Below are positions 34,698 through 44,514 of a DNA stretch of 64,000 nt, piece after piece. How positions within the stretch are numbered: position 1 is the stretch's first letter; the number at the start of each line of letters is the position of its first letter. This DNA is from CAVOGJ01 sp963695405. GTDB lineage: Bacteria; Planctomycetota; Planctomycetia; Pirellulales; Pirellulaceae. The stretch covers positions 213,190-277,189 of the forward strand of contig CAVOGJ010000008.1 in the NCBI GenBank assembly GCA_963695405.1, in the 5' to 3' direction. Below the pieces are notes generated by a model. The model did not search any database and was not told the origin of the DNA. It was given only the letters and a program-made list of their open reading frames with translations. The position numbers were made by a program, and so were the translations under genes.

Positions 34698-35936
34698 TCA
34701 CAACTGAAATATCGCCGTCAGCCGTTGCCAAAGGCCGTCTGCCGCCGCGAATCCCAGCCGCCGCGCCAGCTCAGCGGGTGCGCGGCCGACGCTGAGGATC
34801 GTGGTCACCGGTTCTCCTCCACGGATCGTCGTTCCCTCCGTCGGCAGATCAGCCAGCCATGCTCCGTCCGCTGCGGCGTGTGCCTCCAAGGCCCGCTGCA
34901 GCCGTTCCGTCCAGCAGATGTCCCGAGGCGCATAAAGAACCGCCTTGCCGGCGACCGACGGATGGGGCCCATGTGTCGCGTGACTGTCGGCAAGCGACTC
35001 GCCCAGACAGGCCGCAATGTGCTGTTCGACTACCGGGCATCCGCCCACGTAGTCCAGCAATTCCATGCTCGCGGTGAAGCGCGGGTTGATTTCCACAATG
35101 GTGATCGTTGACGGCGTCGTCGTACGGCCCGTAGCCGTCTCGATCGCATCGACGCCAAAGAGGCCGCATAAGCCAAACTCACGGCGAATCACTTGGCCGA
35201 TGCGTTCCCAGTTTTTCCGTTGTCGGCTTGACAATTCGAGTGGGCCAATCGACCCAGCATAAACGAATCGCTTCTTCCGCCAAACGCCAGGGGGTAGCGT
35301 CGACGGCCCTGCGACCCGAGTGGACGAAGGGGATGCTTGGACACAATCCGCCAGCGTCCAACTGGCCATGACTCCGAGTAATCTCGCCTGTTGACCGTCC
35401 GCAAGAAACAGACCGGCTCGCGACGCACCCTCCACGAACCGTTGACAATATTCGTCTGCATCCTCGATGACCGTTGCCGCCGAGAGACGCCGAATTCCAA
35501 GACCGCCGCACGACCCAATCGGCTTTACGAGCCAGCGATCATGGTTGTGGTTGATCTGCTCGCGCCTTGCAACCGGTGCCACGTCGAGTCCCTGACTTGC
35601 CAGACGCACTGGCCAGTCGGCCGGATTTCGCACGGGGCGTAAAACGTGCGGTGGATTGCCCGCGAGCGTGTGACGCCGCGAGATTTGAGCGACCAGATCC
35701 GGTTCGTTCTCGACACCACCGGTGTACATCCAAAGGGCCGGTGGCTGGGCAAGTGCCCAAGGAAGAAAGCCGCCCGGATAGTTGCCGTTTTCCAAGCGAG
35801 TTGCCGTGGCAATCTCCCCCAGGTCCGCGTCGGCGAACAGGTCGCAGGCACCGATAGGGCCCAACCGCGGCGCTCGGCTGGCTGACCCGGCCGCGGCCCG
35901 GACCGATGCCCCAATAATTAGCAGTTTGGCGGGCAT
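34698..35936 (-). CDS. ATP-grasp protein, likely part of the tetrahydromethanopterin/methanofuran-related gene set
   Basis: 412 residues from the ATG at 35936 (MPAKLLIIGASVRAAAGSAS); a longer start adds a Pro/Arg-rich leader that looks non-coding. ATP-grasp landmarks: DRWLVKPIGSCGGLGIRRLS (ATP-binding lysine and glycine loop), CQRFVEGASRAGLFLADG, and the metal-binding ITIVEINPRFTASMELLD. The ATP-grasp genes I recall next to archaeal-type C1 genes in methylotrophs and planctomycetes are of this kind and are linked to coenzyme synthesis. Here the gene is divergent from fae-mtdB across 500 bp. The link is inference from position. The exact ligase substrate is unknown. Confidence 0.75.
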   Translation of the reverse strand: MPAKLLIIGASVRAAAGSASRAPRLGPIGACDLFADADLGEIATATRLENGNYPGGFLPWALAQPPALWMYTGGVENEPDLVAQISRRHTLAGNPPHVLRPVRNPADWPVRLASQGLDVAPVARREQINHNHDRWLVKPIGSCGGLGIRRLSAATVIEDADEYCQRFVEGASRAGLFLADGQQARLLGVMASWTLADCVQASPSSTRVAGPSTLPPGVWRKKRFVYAGSIGPLELSSRQRKNWERIGQVIRREFGLCGLFGVDAIETATGRTTTPSTITIVEINPRFTASMELLDYVGGCPVVEQHIAACLGESLADSHATHGPHPSVAGKAVLYAPRDICWTERLQRALEAHAAADGAWLADLPTEGTTIRGGEPVTTILSVGRAPAELARRLGFAAADGLWQRLTAIFQL

Positions 35937-36435
35937 GGCCGGTCGTTGGCACCTCGGCGTTAGCGGCAGCGAATCGGCCAGGCGGGTTGTCTCGTGATGC
36001 GGGAGGGGGGCGACCTGCGACCTACGGTTGGTTGGTGATGGAGGTGCCCCGTAGTTTTCATGCGGCAGCCGGTTTGATAGCCTTGCAAACCAGGATGCAT
36101 GGTTATACACCTTTGGCAGGCGGCATGTACGGCGTCGAATCCCGCGGGGCTGGACGGAAATCACCCGCGTGTGGAGTGGCAGGCGGGCAACGAAGGGGCA
36201 CAACCCCGGATGGTGTTCGTTGCCCAGGGTCGCCGATGGTCGATCCCTGCGAGGTGGTTGCTCCGTTCGGAATAAGGCCCATTTGCATCGCGAAGGAACG
36301 GTCTCTAAAAGCTCGAAAAGGGCGGGGGACCAGGAACGGCGTGAGAATCGGTCGAGCGACGGCCCGCCTTCGACATCGAATACGAATATTAGCAAGAACG
36401 CGGCTTACGAGTTTAACGATCAGGAGACACAGCGG
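35937..36435. other. Divergent control region between the ATP-grasp gene and fae
   Basis: About 500 bp with no gene. It must carry promoters in both directions. AGGAG lies ~9 bases before the fae ATG. No convincing operator repeat was found by eye. Confidence 0.5.
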
Positions 36436-36930
36436 ATGTCCATGTTTATTGGGGAAGCGTTGGCAGGCGAAGGCAATGAAGTCGCACATATCGATTTGTT
36501 GATTGGGAGCAAGGACGGACCGGTGGGGAACGCCTTTGCCAATGCGCTCGCGCGACAGAGCGAAGGCCACAGCAACTTACTGGCGGTGATTACGCCGAAC
36601 CTGGCGGTAAAGCCTTCGACCGTCATGGTCACGAAAGTCACGATCAAGGGCGCAAAGCAGGCCGTGCAAATGTTCGGACCCGCCCAAGCCGCGGTGGCCA
36701 AGGCGGTTGCCGACAGCGTGGATGCGGGTGTGATCGCCAAGAATCAATGCGAGGATCTCGTAATCGTCTGTGGCGTATTCATTCACTGGCTGGCCGAGGA
36801 TAGCGACAAGATCTTCGAGTACAACTACACAGCCACGAAGGAAGCGATCAAGAGTGCCATGGCGGGCAAGCCCACCGTTGACGAAATGCTGGCCGGGAAG
36901 GACATGGAACATCCGTTCCGCAACGCCTAG
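36436..36930 (+). CDS. fae: Formaldehyde-activating enzyme
   Basis: 164 residues from the ATG at 36436. The family core is complete: FIGEALAGEGNEVAHIDLLI with the catalytic His18, GSKDGPVGNAFANALARQSE, HSNLLAVITPNLAVKPSTVM, and near the end YNYTATKEAIKSAMAGKPT. Fae condenses formaldehyde with tetrahydromethanopterin to methylene-H4MPT, the first step of the archaeal-type C1 oxidation route in methylotrophs; planctomycetes are a known third bacterial home of these genes. The next gene, 157 bp on, is the dehydrogenase for its product, so the pair works in series. Confidence 0.95.
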   Translation: MSMFIGEALAGEGNEVAHIDLLIGSKDGPVGNAFANALARQSEGHSNLLAVITPNLAVKPSTVMVTKVTIKGAKQAVQMFGPAQAAVAKAVADSVDAGVIAKNQCEDLVIVCGVFIHWLAEDSDKIFEYNYTATKEAIKSAMAGKPTVDEMLAGKDMEHPFRNA

Positions 36931-37087
36931 CTTGCGTTCCGGTCGCAGAACTGCGACGCGATGTCGGTGAGCCTCGTCGTCTTGATTTTCCTCAGCCCGA
37001 CGGCTTGCGAGCAGCCGGCGGGCCATCACGGAGGATCGCTTGTTCATCGCGGGATGATCCCCGCGGTCAGCCGCGGAGTGAGCCCGA

Positions 37088-37987
37088 ATGTCTGACCCTA
37101 AAGTACTCTTACAACTGGATCCCGATAAGCAGGCGAGTTCCTTTGACGCGCTCGTGGCCATCGACGCAGGCGTCGATCAACTACTACAGTACGCACTGGT
37201 CGAACCGGGCGACGTGGCAACATTGGTCCATGGTGCAATGTTTACCCGGGGTCCGGCGCAATTGCAACGGACGGCGATCTTCATTGGCGGCTCGGACGTC
37301 GCTCGTGCCGAGGCGTTGTTGGCTCAGGTAAACGCCACGTTCTTTGGTCCGCTGCGTGTTTCGGTCATGATGGACGCCAATGGCGCCAACACTACGGCAG
37401 CAGCCGCTGTCATCTCGGCTCGGCGGCACCTGGACTTAGCGAAGATCTCGGCGGTTGTGCTGGCGGGCACGGGACCGGTTGGCCAACGAGTCGCACTATT
37501 ATTGGCCCGCTGTGGCAGCCAGGTGAGCCTCGCGTCACGACAGCGGGAACGGGCCGCTCAGGCTTGCGAACAGATTCGGCAGCGACTTCCGGACCAGGAC
37601 GGAATAGGCGGGGTCTCGGCCGTACAAGTCGACTCGGCCCAAGCCGTGGCCGAAGCCGTGGCGTCTTGCCAGTTGGTGATTTCGGCTGGCGCGGCCGGTG
37701 TGAGGCTACTCCCAACGAACGTGTGGAGTCGCTGTCAATCGCTTCGCGTGGCCATCGATCTTAACGCGATACCGCCGTCGGGAATCGAGGGTACGGAGGT
37801 GAATGATCGGGCTAATTTGCGTGATGGCGTGGTGTGTTATGGTGCGATCGGAGTTGGAGCGACGAAAATGAAGATCCACCGCGCCGCCTTACAAAAACTC
37901 TTTCAGGCCCATGACCTGGTGCTCGACGCCAGCGAGGTTTTCGACTTGGGGTGCGCCTTGGACGGGGCAAGTGATGGCACCGCTTGA
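37088..37987 (+). CDS. mtdB: NAD(P)-dependent methylene-tetrahydromethanopterin dehydrogenase
   Basis: 299 residues. The cofactor-binding Rossmann motif is VVLAGTGPVGQRVALLLARC (GTGPVG at 127-132). The pterin-side motif MMDANGANTTAAAAV lies at 94-108, and VAIDLNAIPPSGIEG and GAIGVGATKMKIHRAALQKL follow. This is the MtdB/MtdC/MtdA family. The fae neighbour argues for an H4MPT substrate, but MtdB and MtdC are hard to separate by eye, so the symbol is provisional. It oxidises methylene-H4MPT to methenyl-H4MPT. The remaining pathway genes (mch, fhc) are not in the window. Confidence 0.85.
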   Translation: MSDPKVLLQLDPDKQASSFDALVAIDAGVDQLLQYALVEPGDVATLVHGAMFTRGPAQLQRTAIFIGGSDVARAEALLAQVNATFFGPLRVSVMMDANGANTTAAAAVISARRHLDLAKISAVVLAGTGPVGQRVALLLARCGSQVSLASRQRERAAQACEQIRQRLPDQDGIGGVSAVQVDSAQAVAEAVASCQLVISAGAAGVRLLPTNVWSRCQSLRVAIDLNAIPPSGIEGTEVNDRANLRDGVVCYGAIGVGATKMKIHRAALQKLFQAHDLVLDASEVFDLGCALDGASDGTA

Positions 37988-38074
37988 CCATTGACATGGT
38001 GGGAATCGCCACGACCACAAGCATCGCTCGACGGGGTGGAGCGGAATGGCAGGCAGCGAAACGGAGCAGGGCAG

Positions 38075-38689
38075 ATGGGATTGGCTGACTTTATTCTCGG
38101 AACTCACAACCGAAAGAAGCGCGGGGAACTCGATTTCCTCTTGCGCCCGCACGGTTTTCACGTGCGGTCACTCGATGATTTTCCCGCCGCCATCGAGGTG
38201 ATTGAAGACGGCGACACCTTTGCGGCGAACGCCGAGAAGAAAGCAACCCAACAAGCAATCCATTTGCAGGACTGGGTATTAGGCGAAGACAGCGGGCTGT
38301 GCGTCGATAGCCTACGGGGAGCCCCTGGTGTTTACTCGGTGCGCTTTGCCGGGCCCGATGCCACCGACGAAATGAACAATCATCTTTTACTCGAGCGACT
38401 CGCAGGCGTTCCGCGGGAGAAACGCACCGGTTACTATGTTTGTCATATGACGCTCTCCGATCCCGATGGGAACGTGCGCATCGACTGCGAAGCGAAATGC
38501 CGAGGCATTCTCCGGACCGAGCCTGCTGGGTCGGGCGGATTTGGCTACGACCCGCTCTTCGAGATCCCCGAGTATCACGTCACGTTTGGCGAGCTGGGAG
38601 CCCACGTGAAGGCGGTGCTCAGTCACCGGGCGCGGGCCTCGCGGGTGTTTCTACCGAGGTTGCTGGCATTACAGTGCGCATTGCTTTGA
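38075..38689 (+). CDS. rdgB: Non-canonical purine NTP pyrophosphatase (RdgB/HAM1)
   Basis: 204 residues from the ATG at 38075. Signatures: FILGTHNRKKRGELDFLL (the TxNxxKxxE motif), IEVIEDGDTFAANAEKKA, the metal-binding LGEDSGLCVDSLRGAPGV, and GSGGFGYDPLFEIPEY. These enzymes hydrolyse XTP, ITP and dITP to keep damaged purines out of nucleic acid. The gap to mtdB is ~90 bp, so it may share that transcript without being part of C1 metabolism. Confidence 0.9.
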   Translation: MGLADFILGTHNRKKRGELDFLLRPHGFHVRSLDDFPAAIEVIEDGDTFAANAEKKATQQAIHLQDWVLGEDSGLCVDSLRGAPGVYSVRFAGPDATDEMNNHLLLERLAGVPREKRTGYYVCHMTLSDPDGNVRIDCEAKCRGILRTEPAGSGGFGYDPLFEIPEYHVTFGELGAHVKAVLSHRARASRVFLPRLLALQCALL

Positions 38690-38737
38690 TCGGACATCAG
38701 GACCGCACCACGCAACCTACGGAGAAAGGACTTGAAT

Positions 38738-39325
38738 ATGGCGCCGTCTGGGACTCGGCTGGATGATGGAAGCCTTCAGCAAAATCTGGAAATCAAGGCG
38801 CGTGTGGCGGATGTCGAGCGGCTGACGCAGCTTGCCCAGCAACTTGCGACAGACGTGCTTCCGATCGAACGACAGCTGGACACTTACTTTTGTTGTACGA
38901 ATGGCCGTTTGAAACTGCGCGAGATCGAACTTGCTTGTGGCGAAAGAACAGCTCGGTTGATTCACTACCTGCGGGCCGACCTGGAAGCGGCAAAGCCGAG
39001 TCACTATCGAATCACGCCGGTGGTCGATGCCGCGTCATTCAGAGCCGTTCTGACGAGTGCCTACGGCGTTTGGCGAACGGTCGAGAAGCGACGTGAGGTG
39101 TTTCTCTATGAGAACGTCCGCATTCACATCGATCGTGTGACGGGGCTGGGAAACTTCATGGAATTGGAAGCGGTTCAATCCTCCGCGACCGATCCGCGTG
39201 AACAGGAAGCCCTGGTCGAACGCCTCGCCACTTGGCTAGGCATCGGCGAAAACGACTTGCTTACCGGTTCCTACAGTGATTTGCTCGCCGAGACGCCCGA
39301 TGATCGGGAGCCGGAACAGGGTTGA
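38738..39325 (+). CDS. CYTH-domain protein (class IV adenylate cyclase/thiamine-triphosphatase-like)
   Basis: 195 residues from the ATG at 38738; AAGGA lies 8 bases before it, whereas the alternative TTG at 38732 is too close. The CYTH tunnel signature appears as NLEIKARVADVERL at the start, LDTYFCCTNGRLKLRE, LIHYLRADLEAAKPSHY, RTVEKRREVFLYENVRIHID and LGNFMELEAVQ. CYTH proteins bind triphosphate groups with Mg2+; members make cAMP, hydrolyse thiamine triphosphate or act on inorganic triphosphate. The first residue of the ExExK motif is Asn. Which activity applies here cannot be told. It lies next to rdgB, another triphosphate hydrolase. Confidence 0.8.
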   Translation: MAPSGTRLDDGSLQQNLEIKARVADVERLTQLAQQLATDVLPIERQLDTYFCCTNGRLKLREIELACGERTARLIHYLRADLEAAKPSHYRITPVVDAASFRAVLTSAYGVWRTVEKRREVFLYENVRIHIDRVTGLGNFMELEAVQSSATDPREQEALVERLATWLGIGENDLLTGSYSDLLAETPDDREPEQG

Positions 39326-39512
39326 TCGATCTTGCCGATAAGGCAAACCGGGCCGCGCGGGAGTGGTTCTACCGTATTTGCCCAACAGGCTTGAGATCGC
39401 TAAACTACGGTGCGGACAAGTTCTATTTCTTACTATCGGCTCCTCAGCCGGTCGTTCGCAAAGCGAGCGGACGTTCCCGTTGTTGAAACCTGCGTTGAGA
39501 GGACTTCTTACA

Positions 39513-40831
39513 TGCCCCCAGTCGCGAATCCGGCGGAAACGTCATCGGACGAGGTTGCCAAACTCCACTTCCAGGGAAAGGAAGTTGACCTGCCGATTTG
39601 CGTCGGGACAGAGAATGAAGCCGCCTTCGACATTAGCGGGCTGCGGAAGGCGACCAGGATGATCACGCTCGATCCAGGCTACGTCAACACCGGGGCCACG
39701 GAGAGTGCAATCACGTTCCTGGACGGCGACAAGGGGGAACTGAGGTATCGTGGGTATCCTATCGAGCAATTGGCGGCTGATTGCGACTTTGTCGAGGTCT
39801 GCTATTTGCTCATTTACGGGGACCTGCCGAATGCAGAACAGCTAGAGGTTTTCCGTCAGTCGATTCGCAATCACACGATGCTGCATGAGGACATCCGCTC
39901 GTTCTACAACGGATTCCCGCGTGATGCCCACCCGATGGCGATCCTTTCCTCGGTGGTCAGCGCGTTGTCTACGTTTTATCAGGACTCGCTCGATCCCAAG
40001 GACCCCCGTCAGGTGGACGTTTTGGTGCATCGCTTGCTGGCCAAATTACCGACAATCGCTGCCTACAGTTACAAAAAATCGATTGGCCAACCGCTGATCT
40101 ATCCGCAAAACGATTTGAGTTACTGTGACAACTTTCTGCAAATGATGTTCGCCGTACCATCCGAACCGTACGAAATCGATCCCGATTTCAGTGCCGCACT
40201 CAACCTGCTTTTGATTGTGCATGCGGATCACGAGCAGAACTGCAGCACTTCCACGGTACGCATGGTGGGCTCGTCAGATGCGAATCTGTTCGCGTCGATC
40301 TCTGCCGGAATCAGTGCCTTGTGGGGTCCGCTTCACGGCGGGGCCAACGAAGCCTGCGTGGCGATGCTGGAGCGGATCATTGAGGACGATTGCAACGTCG
40401 AGAAATACGTCAACATGGCGAAGGATAGCAACGACACCTTTCGACTCATGGGTTTCGGGCATCGCGTTTACAAGAACTACGATCCCCGCGCTAAAATCAT
40501 TAAGACCGCCTGCGACAAGTTGCTGAATAAACTTGCCGTTAAGGATCCGCTATTCGAAGTCGCCCAACAGCTGGAAGAAGTTGCTCTCAATGACGAGTAT
40601 TTCGTCGAGCGGAAACTTTACCCCAATGTCGACTTCTATTCAGGTGTTATCTATCGGGCCATTGGCATTCCGGTGCAAATGTTTACAGTACTGTTCGCTA
40701 TGGGCCGTCTGCCAGGTTGGATCGCGCACTGGATCGAGATGCACCGCTCGCCCAGCAAACGCATCTGCCGTCCGCGGCAGATTTACATTGGTCCCAAGAA
40801 GCGTGATTTCGTCGAGGTCGAAAAGCGATAG
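39513..40831 (+). CDS. gltA: Citrate synthase
   Basis: 438 residues from the ATG at 39513, with GAGAGGA upstream. Type II bacterial citrate synthase features: ITLDPGYVNTGATESAITFL, GELRYRGYPIEQLA, the active-site HADHEQNCSTSTVRMVGSS, LWGPLHGGANEACVAML, FRLMGFGHRVYKNYDPRAKI (catalytic His), YPNVDFYSGVIYRAIGIP (catalytic Asp), and the final RPRQIYIGP. It condenses acetyl-CoA and oxaloacetate, feeding the TCA cycle. It is transcribed in the same direction as rdgB and the CYTH gene, with ~190 bp ahead. Confidence 0.95.
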
Positions 40832-40929
40832 TGCTCGCCACGCCGTTGCGCAGCAGCAAGCTTCATGAATTGTCGCCGATCCTGGGCCCTCGATGATTCG
40901 GTCACTTTTTACCGAAAGGGAGTATTTTC

Positions 40930-43146
40930 ATGCCTTGGCTTTTGTCGGATCTCTCGATCCCAGGGAGACGTGTCACTGCCGTTTTCGCTGGGCTCGCGTG
41001 GCTGCTATTCGCCGGTTTCCTGTCCTCTCTCAGTTCGGCTCAAGACGTACCCCCAGGAGCATCCACCGTGGCACCCGATTCCACAGCAACGTCGCCACTG
41101 CTGCAACCATGGACGGGACCTTACGGCGGTGTCCCTCCTTGGAATCTTGTGCGACCCACCGAATTTGTGGATGCGTTTGCAAACGCCATGGAAATGGCAC
41201 GTAAGGAAATCGAGGAGATTGCCAACAATCCAGAACCGGCCACTTTTGAAAATACGATCGTGGCCTTGGAATCGGCGGGACGTCCTTTGACGCGGCTGGG
41301 AGCTGTCTTTGGCGTGCATGCGTCTAACCTGAATATCGGTCCGATGCCTGATATTCAGAAAGTTGTCATGCCCAAGCTGGCAGCCTACGAAGACAGTGTC
41401 ACGCAAAATGTGCAACTGTTCGCCAGAATTGCCGCCGTCTATGAGGACGAGGCGGCTCGACAAGCCCTATCGGAAGCACAGCGGAGATTGCTCGAGGACC
41501 GTTACAAATCGTTTGTCCGACAAGGGGCGAAGCTGAACGCTGACGAGAAGGCACGGCTGACCAACATCAACCAGCGACTGGCGACTCTGTTCGCCGAATT
41601 CAGCCAGAATGTGCTCGACGATGAGCAAGACTATGTGACCTGGATCTCCGATCCGTCTCAGCTTGCCGGTTTGCCAGACAGCGTCGTCAGCGCGATGGCC
41701 AGCGCCGCTGCGGAAAGAGACCCTGATCATCGTCAGGGGAGCTGGGCGATCACGAATACGCGGTCATCGATGGAGCCATTCTTGACGTACGCAAGCGATC
41801 GCGACTTGCGGGAAAAGGTGTGGCGAACCTACTACAATCGAGGTGACAACGGCGACCAACACGACAACAACGCCATCATCACGGAAATTCTCAAGCTGCG
41901 AGCCTTGCGGGCCAAATTGCTGGGCTATCCGACGCATGCTCATTGGCGGTTGGAACCACAGATGGCCAAGACGCCCGAGGCGGCCATGGAACTGATGATG
42001 CAGGTGTGGCCAAAGGCGGTGGCTCGCGTGCGCGAGGAAGTGGCCGATATGCAGAAGATCGCCGATGAGGATGGTGCCGGCATCAAAATCGAACCGTGGG
42101 ACTATCGCTACTATGCCGAGAAGGTCCGCAAGGCAAAGTACGATCTGGACTTCAATGATGTCAAACCGTATCTGCAATTGGATAAATTGCGAGAGGCGAT
42201 GATGTGGTGCGCCACGCAGCTGTACGGACTACAGTTTCATCCGATCAATGACGTGCCCGTTTTCCATCCCGATGTACGCGTCTACGAAGTGAACGGACCG
42301 GATGGAGAACATGTGGGCGTTTGGTATTTTGATCCATACGCCCGCGAGGGAAAGCGGAGCGGAGCGTGGATGACCGATTACCGTGCCCAGGAGCATATCC
42401 CTAACATGCCGGCCGTTACCACGATCGTGTCGAATAACTCGAACTTCGTGAAAGGTGCTCCTGGCGAACCAGTACTCATCTCGTGGGACGATGCGTTAAC
42501 GCTATTTCACGAGTTTGGCCATGCGTTGCATGGCCTGTTGTCGAACGTGCAGTACCCCTCGCAGTCCGGCACATCAGTCGCCAGGGATTACGTCGAGTTC
42601 CCCTCCCAAGTGAATGAGCACTGGTTATCGACCCCGGAAGTCTTGGGTAAATTCGCCGTTCATTACAAGACGGGCGAACCTCTGCCTCAGGAGCTGGCGG
42701 ATAAAATCAAGCGCGCCGAGACATTTAATGAAGGGTTTGCCACGGTCGAGTACCTGGCAAGCGCCCTGGTCGATATGAAGTTGCACCTTGCGGGTGACGT
42801 CCCCATCGATCCTGATTCGTTCGAAAAGCAGACATTGCGGGAACTGGGGATGCCGAATGAAATCGTGATGCGGCATCGCACACCACAGTTCTCGCATATC
42901 TTTGCGGATGACGGCTATTCGGCCGGTTATTACAGCTATCTGTGGTCGGACGCCCTGACGGCGGATGCTGCTGAGGCATTTGTCGAGTCAGGCAGTTTTT
43001 TCGACAAGCCGACGGCTCGGCGGCTGTATGAGTGTGTCTTTTCCGTTGGCGATACGATCGACCCGGCCGATGGCTTTCGCAAGTTTCGGGGTCGTGACGT
43101 CGATACCCGCGCCTTGCTTCGCAAACGCGGATTTCCCGTAGAATGA
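40930..43146 (+). CDS. Exported M3-family zinc peptidase (oligopeptidase/peptidyl-dipeptidase)
   Basis: 738 residues with a signal peptide (VTAVFAGLAWLLFAGFLSSL, then SSAQD). The zinc motif ALTLFHEFGHALHGLLS (HEFGH at 527-531) is followed by the third ligand region VEFPSQVNEHWLSTPEVLG, and by YSAGYYSYLWSDALTADAAE, all typical of thimet oligopeptidase and Dcp. These enzymes trim oligopeptides of roughly 5 to 20 residues or remove C-terminal dipeptides. The signal peptide argues for a periplasmic or surface-associated form. A cluster of glutamates near HEFGH fits the family. Confidence 0.9.
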   Translation: MPWLLSDLSIPGRRVTAVFAGLAWLLFAGFLSSLSSAQDVPPGASTVAPDSTATSPLLQPWTGPYGGVPPWNLVRPTEFVDAFANAMEMARKEIEEIANNPEPATFENTIVALESAGRPLTRLGAVFGVHASNLNIGPMPDIQKVVMPKLAAYEDSVTQNVQLFARIAAVYEDEAARQALSEAQRRLLEDRYKSFVRQGAKLNADEKARLTNINQRLATLFAEFSQNVLDDEQDYVTWISDPSQLAGLPDSVVSAMASAAAERDPDHRQGSWAITNTRSSMEPFLTYASDRDLREKVWRTYYNRGDNGDQHDNNAIITEILKLRALRAKLLGYPTHAHWRLEPQMAKTPEAAMELMMQVWPKAVARVREEVADMQKIADEDGAGIKIEPWDYRYYAEKVRKAKYDLDFNDVKPYLQLDKLREAMMWCATQLYGLQFHPINDVPVFHPDVRVYEVNGPDGEHVGVWYFDPYAREGKRSGAWMTDYRAQEHIPNMPAVTTIVSNNSNFVKGAPGEPVLISWDDALTLFHEFGHALHGLLSNVQYPSQSGTSVARDYVEFPSQVNEHWLSTPEVLGKFAVHYKTGEPLPQELADKIKRAETFNEGFATVEYLASALVDMKLHLAGDVPIDPDSFEKQTLRELGMPNEIVMRHRTPQFSHIFADDGYSAGYYSYLWSDALTADAAEAFVESGSFFDKPTARRLYECVFSVGDTIDPADGFRKFRGRDVDTRALLRKRGFPVE

Positions 43147-43196
43147 ACTGCTGCCACGGATGAGAAACCGATACTTACTACCCCAGGATGCAAACG

Positions 43197-44498
43197 ATGA
43201 ATGCACGCACGTTCTTGATTTCACTCGCACTGGCCCCCGGTCTCTTGTCGCTCAGCCACGCGGATGACTGGCCCCGTTTTCGCGGGCCCAATGGCAGCGG
43301 AATCGGCTCGGCGGACAAGGTGCCGCTCGCCTGGAGCGACAGCGAGAACTTGCAATGGAAGGCAGACCTGCCCGGACCGGGCGCGTCGAGCCCCATCATC
43401 GTGGGCGATCGAGTCCTGGTGACTTGCTATACCGGATATGGCACGGATCGGGAGAATCCCGGCACACCGAGTGATCTGCAGCGGCATTTGCTCTGCTTCG
43501 ATAGGCACACTGGCGCCCGGTTATGGCAGGCGACCGTGGCGTCGACACACGACGAAGATGCCTATCAAGGTTTCATCACCGAACACGGATATGCCAGCAG
43601 CACGCCGGTGACCGATGGTGAGCATGTCTATGTCATGTTTGGCAAGACAGGCGTAGCCGCCTTTGACCTCGACGGACACCAGCTTTGGTTGACGAATGTA
43701 GGTGTCGAATCCGATCCGGCTCGCTGGGGAAACGGGGGCAGTTGTGTCCTCTTTGACGACTTGGTGATCGTGAATGCGACCAACGTGGGACATGCGGTCA
43801 TTGCGCTAAACAAGAAGGACGGCTCGGAGGCCTGGAAGTATTTTGACGCTGAAATGACGAGCTGCTGGTCGACGCCAATTCTGGTTTCTGCTGGCGGTCG
43901 TCAGGAACTGGTCAACTGTGTTCCCGGAAAAATCCTCGCGCTCGATCCGGCCAGTGGGCGTGAGCTGTGGGTTGCCGAATCGCCCATCAAGTCGACGACA
44001 TGTGCCAGTCTTGTGGAACAGGACGGAATCGTTTTCGCGATGGGCGGACGTGCTGGCGATGCGATTGCCGTGCGCTGTGGCGGAAACGGGGATGTGAGTG
44101 AAACACACACCGTGTGGAAGTCGAAACTGCGGTCGGGTATCGGTACACCGGTGGTCCGCGATGGCAGACTCTATTGGACTGCCACCGGCATCGCCTTTTG
44201 TGCCAACTGTGCCAACGGTGAAACCGTTTATAAAGAGCGGCTACCAGCTGCGGCTCCCGCGGCCGAGCGTCGCCGTCCGGCCGGAGACTACGCGTCCGCG
44301 ATTAGCTTCGGCGACAAGCTGTTACTCACCTTGCGATCCGGTGCAATCCATGTGCTTCCGATCAGCGAGACGTTTACCGTCGAACGTACGAATCAGTTTA
44401 CGGAGGACCCGGGGCCTTTCCACGGCACGCCCGCCATTAGCGACGGTCAGTTGTTTATTCGCTCGGACAAATTTCTCTACTGCATCGCGCGACCGTAG
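43197..44498 (+). CDS. Secreted PQQ-like beta-propeller protein
   Basis: 433 residues from the ATG at 43197 (AGGA 8 bases before it) with a signal peptide (TFLISLALAPGLLSLSHADD). It begins with the planctomycete hallmark DWPRFRGPNGSGIGSADKVP, then propeller-blade repeats such as LLCFDRHTGARLWQATVAST, VAAFDLDGHQLWLTNVGVES and ILALDPASGRELWVAESPIK. Such proteins resemble quinoprotein dehydrogenase or BamB propellers, but lack the PQQ-binding Asp/Glu-Lys sets needed for catalysis as far as I can see. Their role is unknown; periplasmic binding or scaffolding is the usual guess. It ends 16 bp from the convergent coaB stop. Confidence 0.85.
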   Translation: MNARTFLISLALAPGLLSLSHADDWPRFRGPNGSGIGSADKVPLAWSDSENLQWKADLPGPGASSPIIVGDRVLVTCYTGYGTDRENPGTPSDLQRHLLCFDRHTGARLWQATVASTHDEDAYQGFITEHGYASSTPVTDGEHVYVMFGKTGVAAFDLDGHQLWLTNVGVESDPARWGNGGSCVLFDDLVIVNATNVGHAVIALNKKDGSEAWKYFDAEMTSCWSTPILVSAGGRQELVNCVPGKILALDPASGRELWVAESPIKSTTCASLVEQDGIVFAMGGRAGDAIAVRCGGNGDVSETHTVWKSKLRSGIGTPVVRDGRLYWTATGIAFCANCANGETVYKERLPAAAPAAERRRPAGDYASAISFGDKLLLTLRSGAIHVLPISETFTVERTNQFTEDPGPFHGTPAISDGQLFIRSDKFLYCIARP

Positions 44499-44514
44499 GA
44501 GTTTGCTGAGCAGA

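Noticed and set aside
34544..35111. Rightward frames opposite the ATP-grasp gene
   Set aside because: Arg/Pro/Ser-rich shadows of the coding strand with no recognisable domain.
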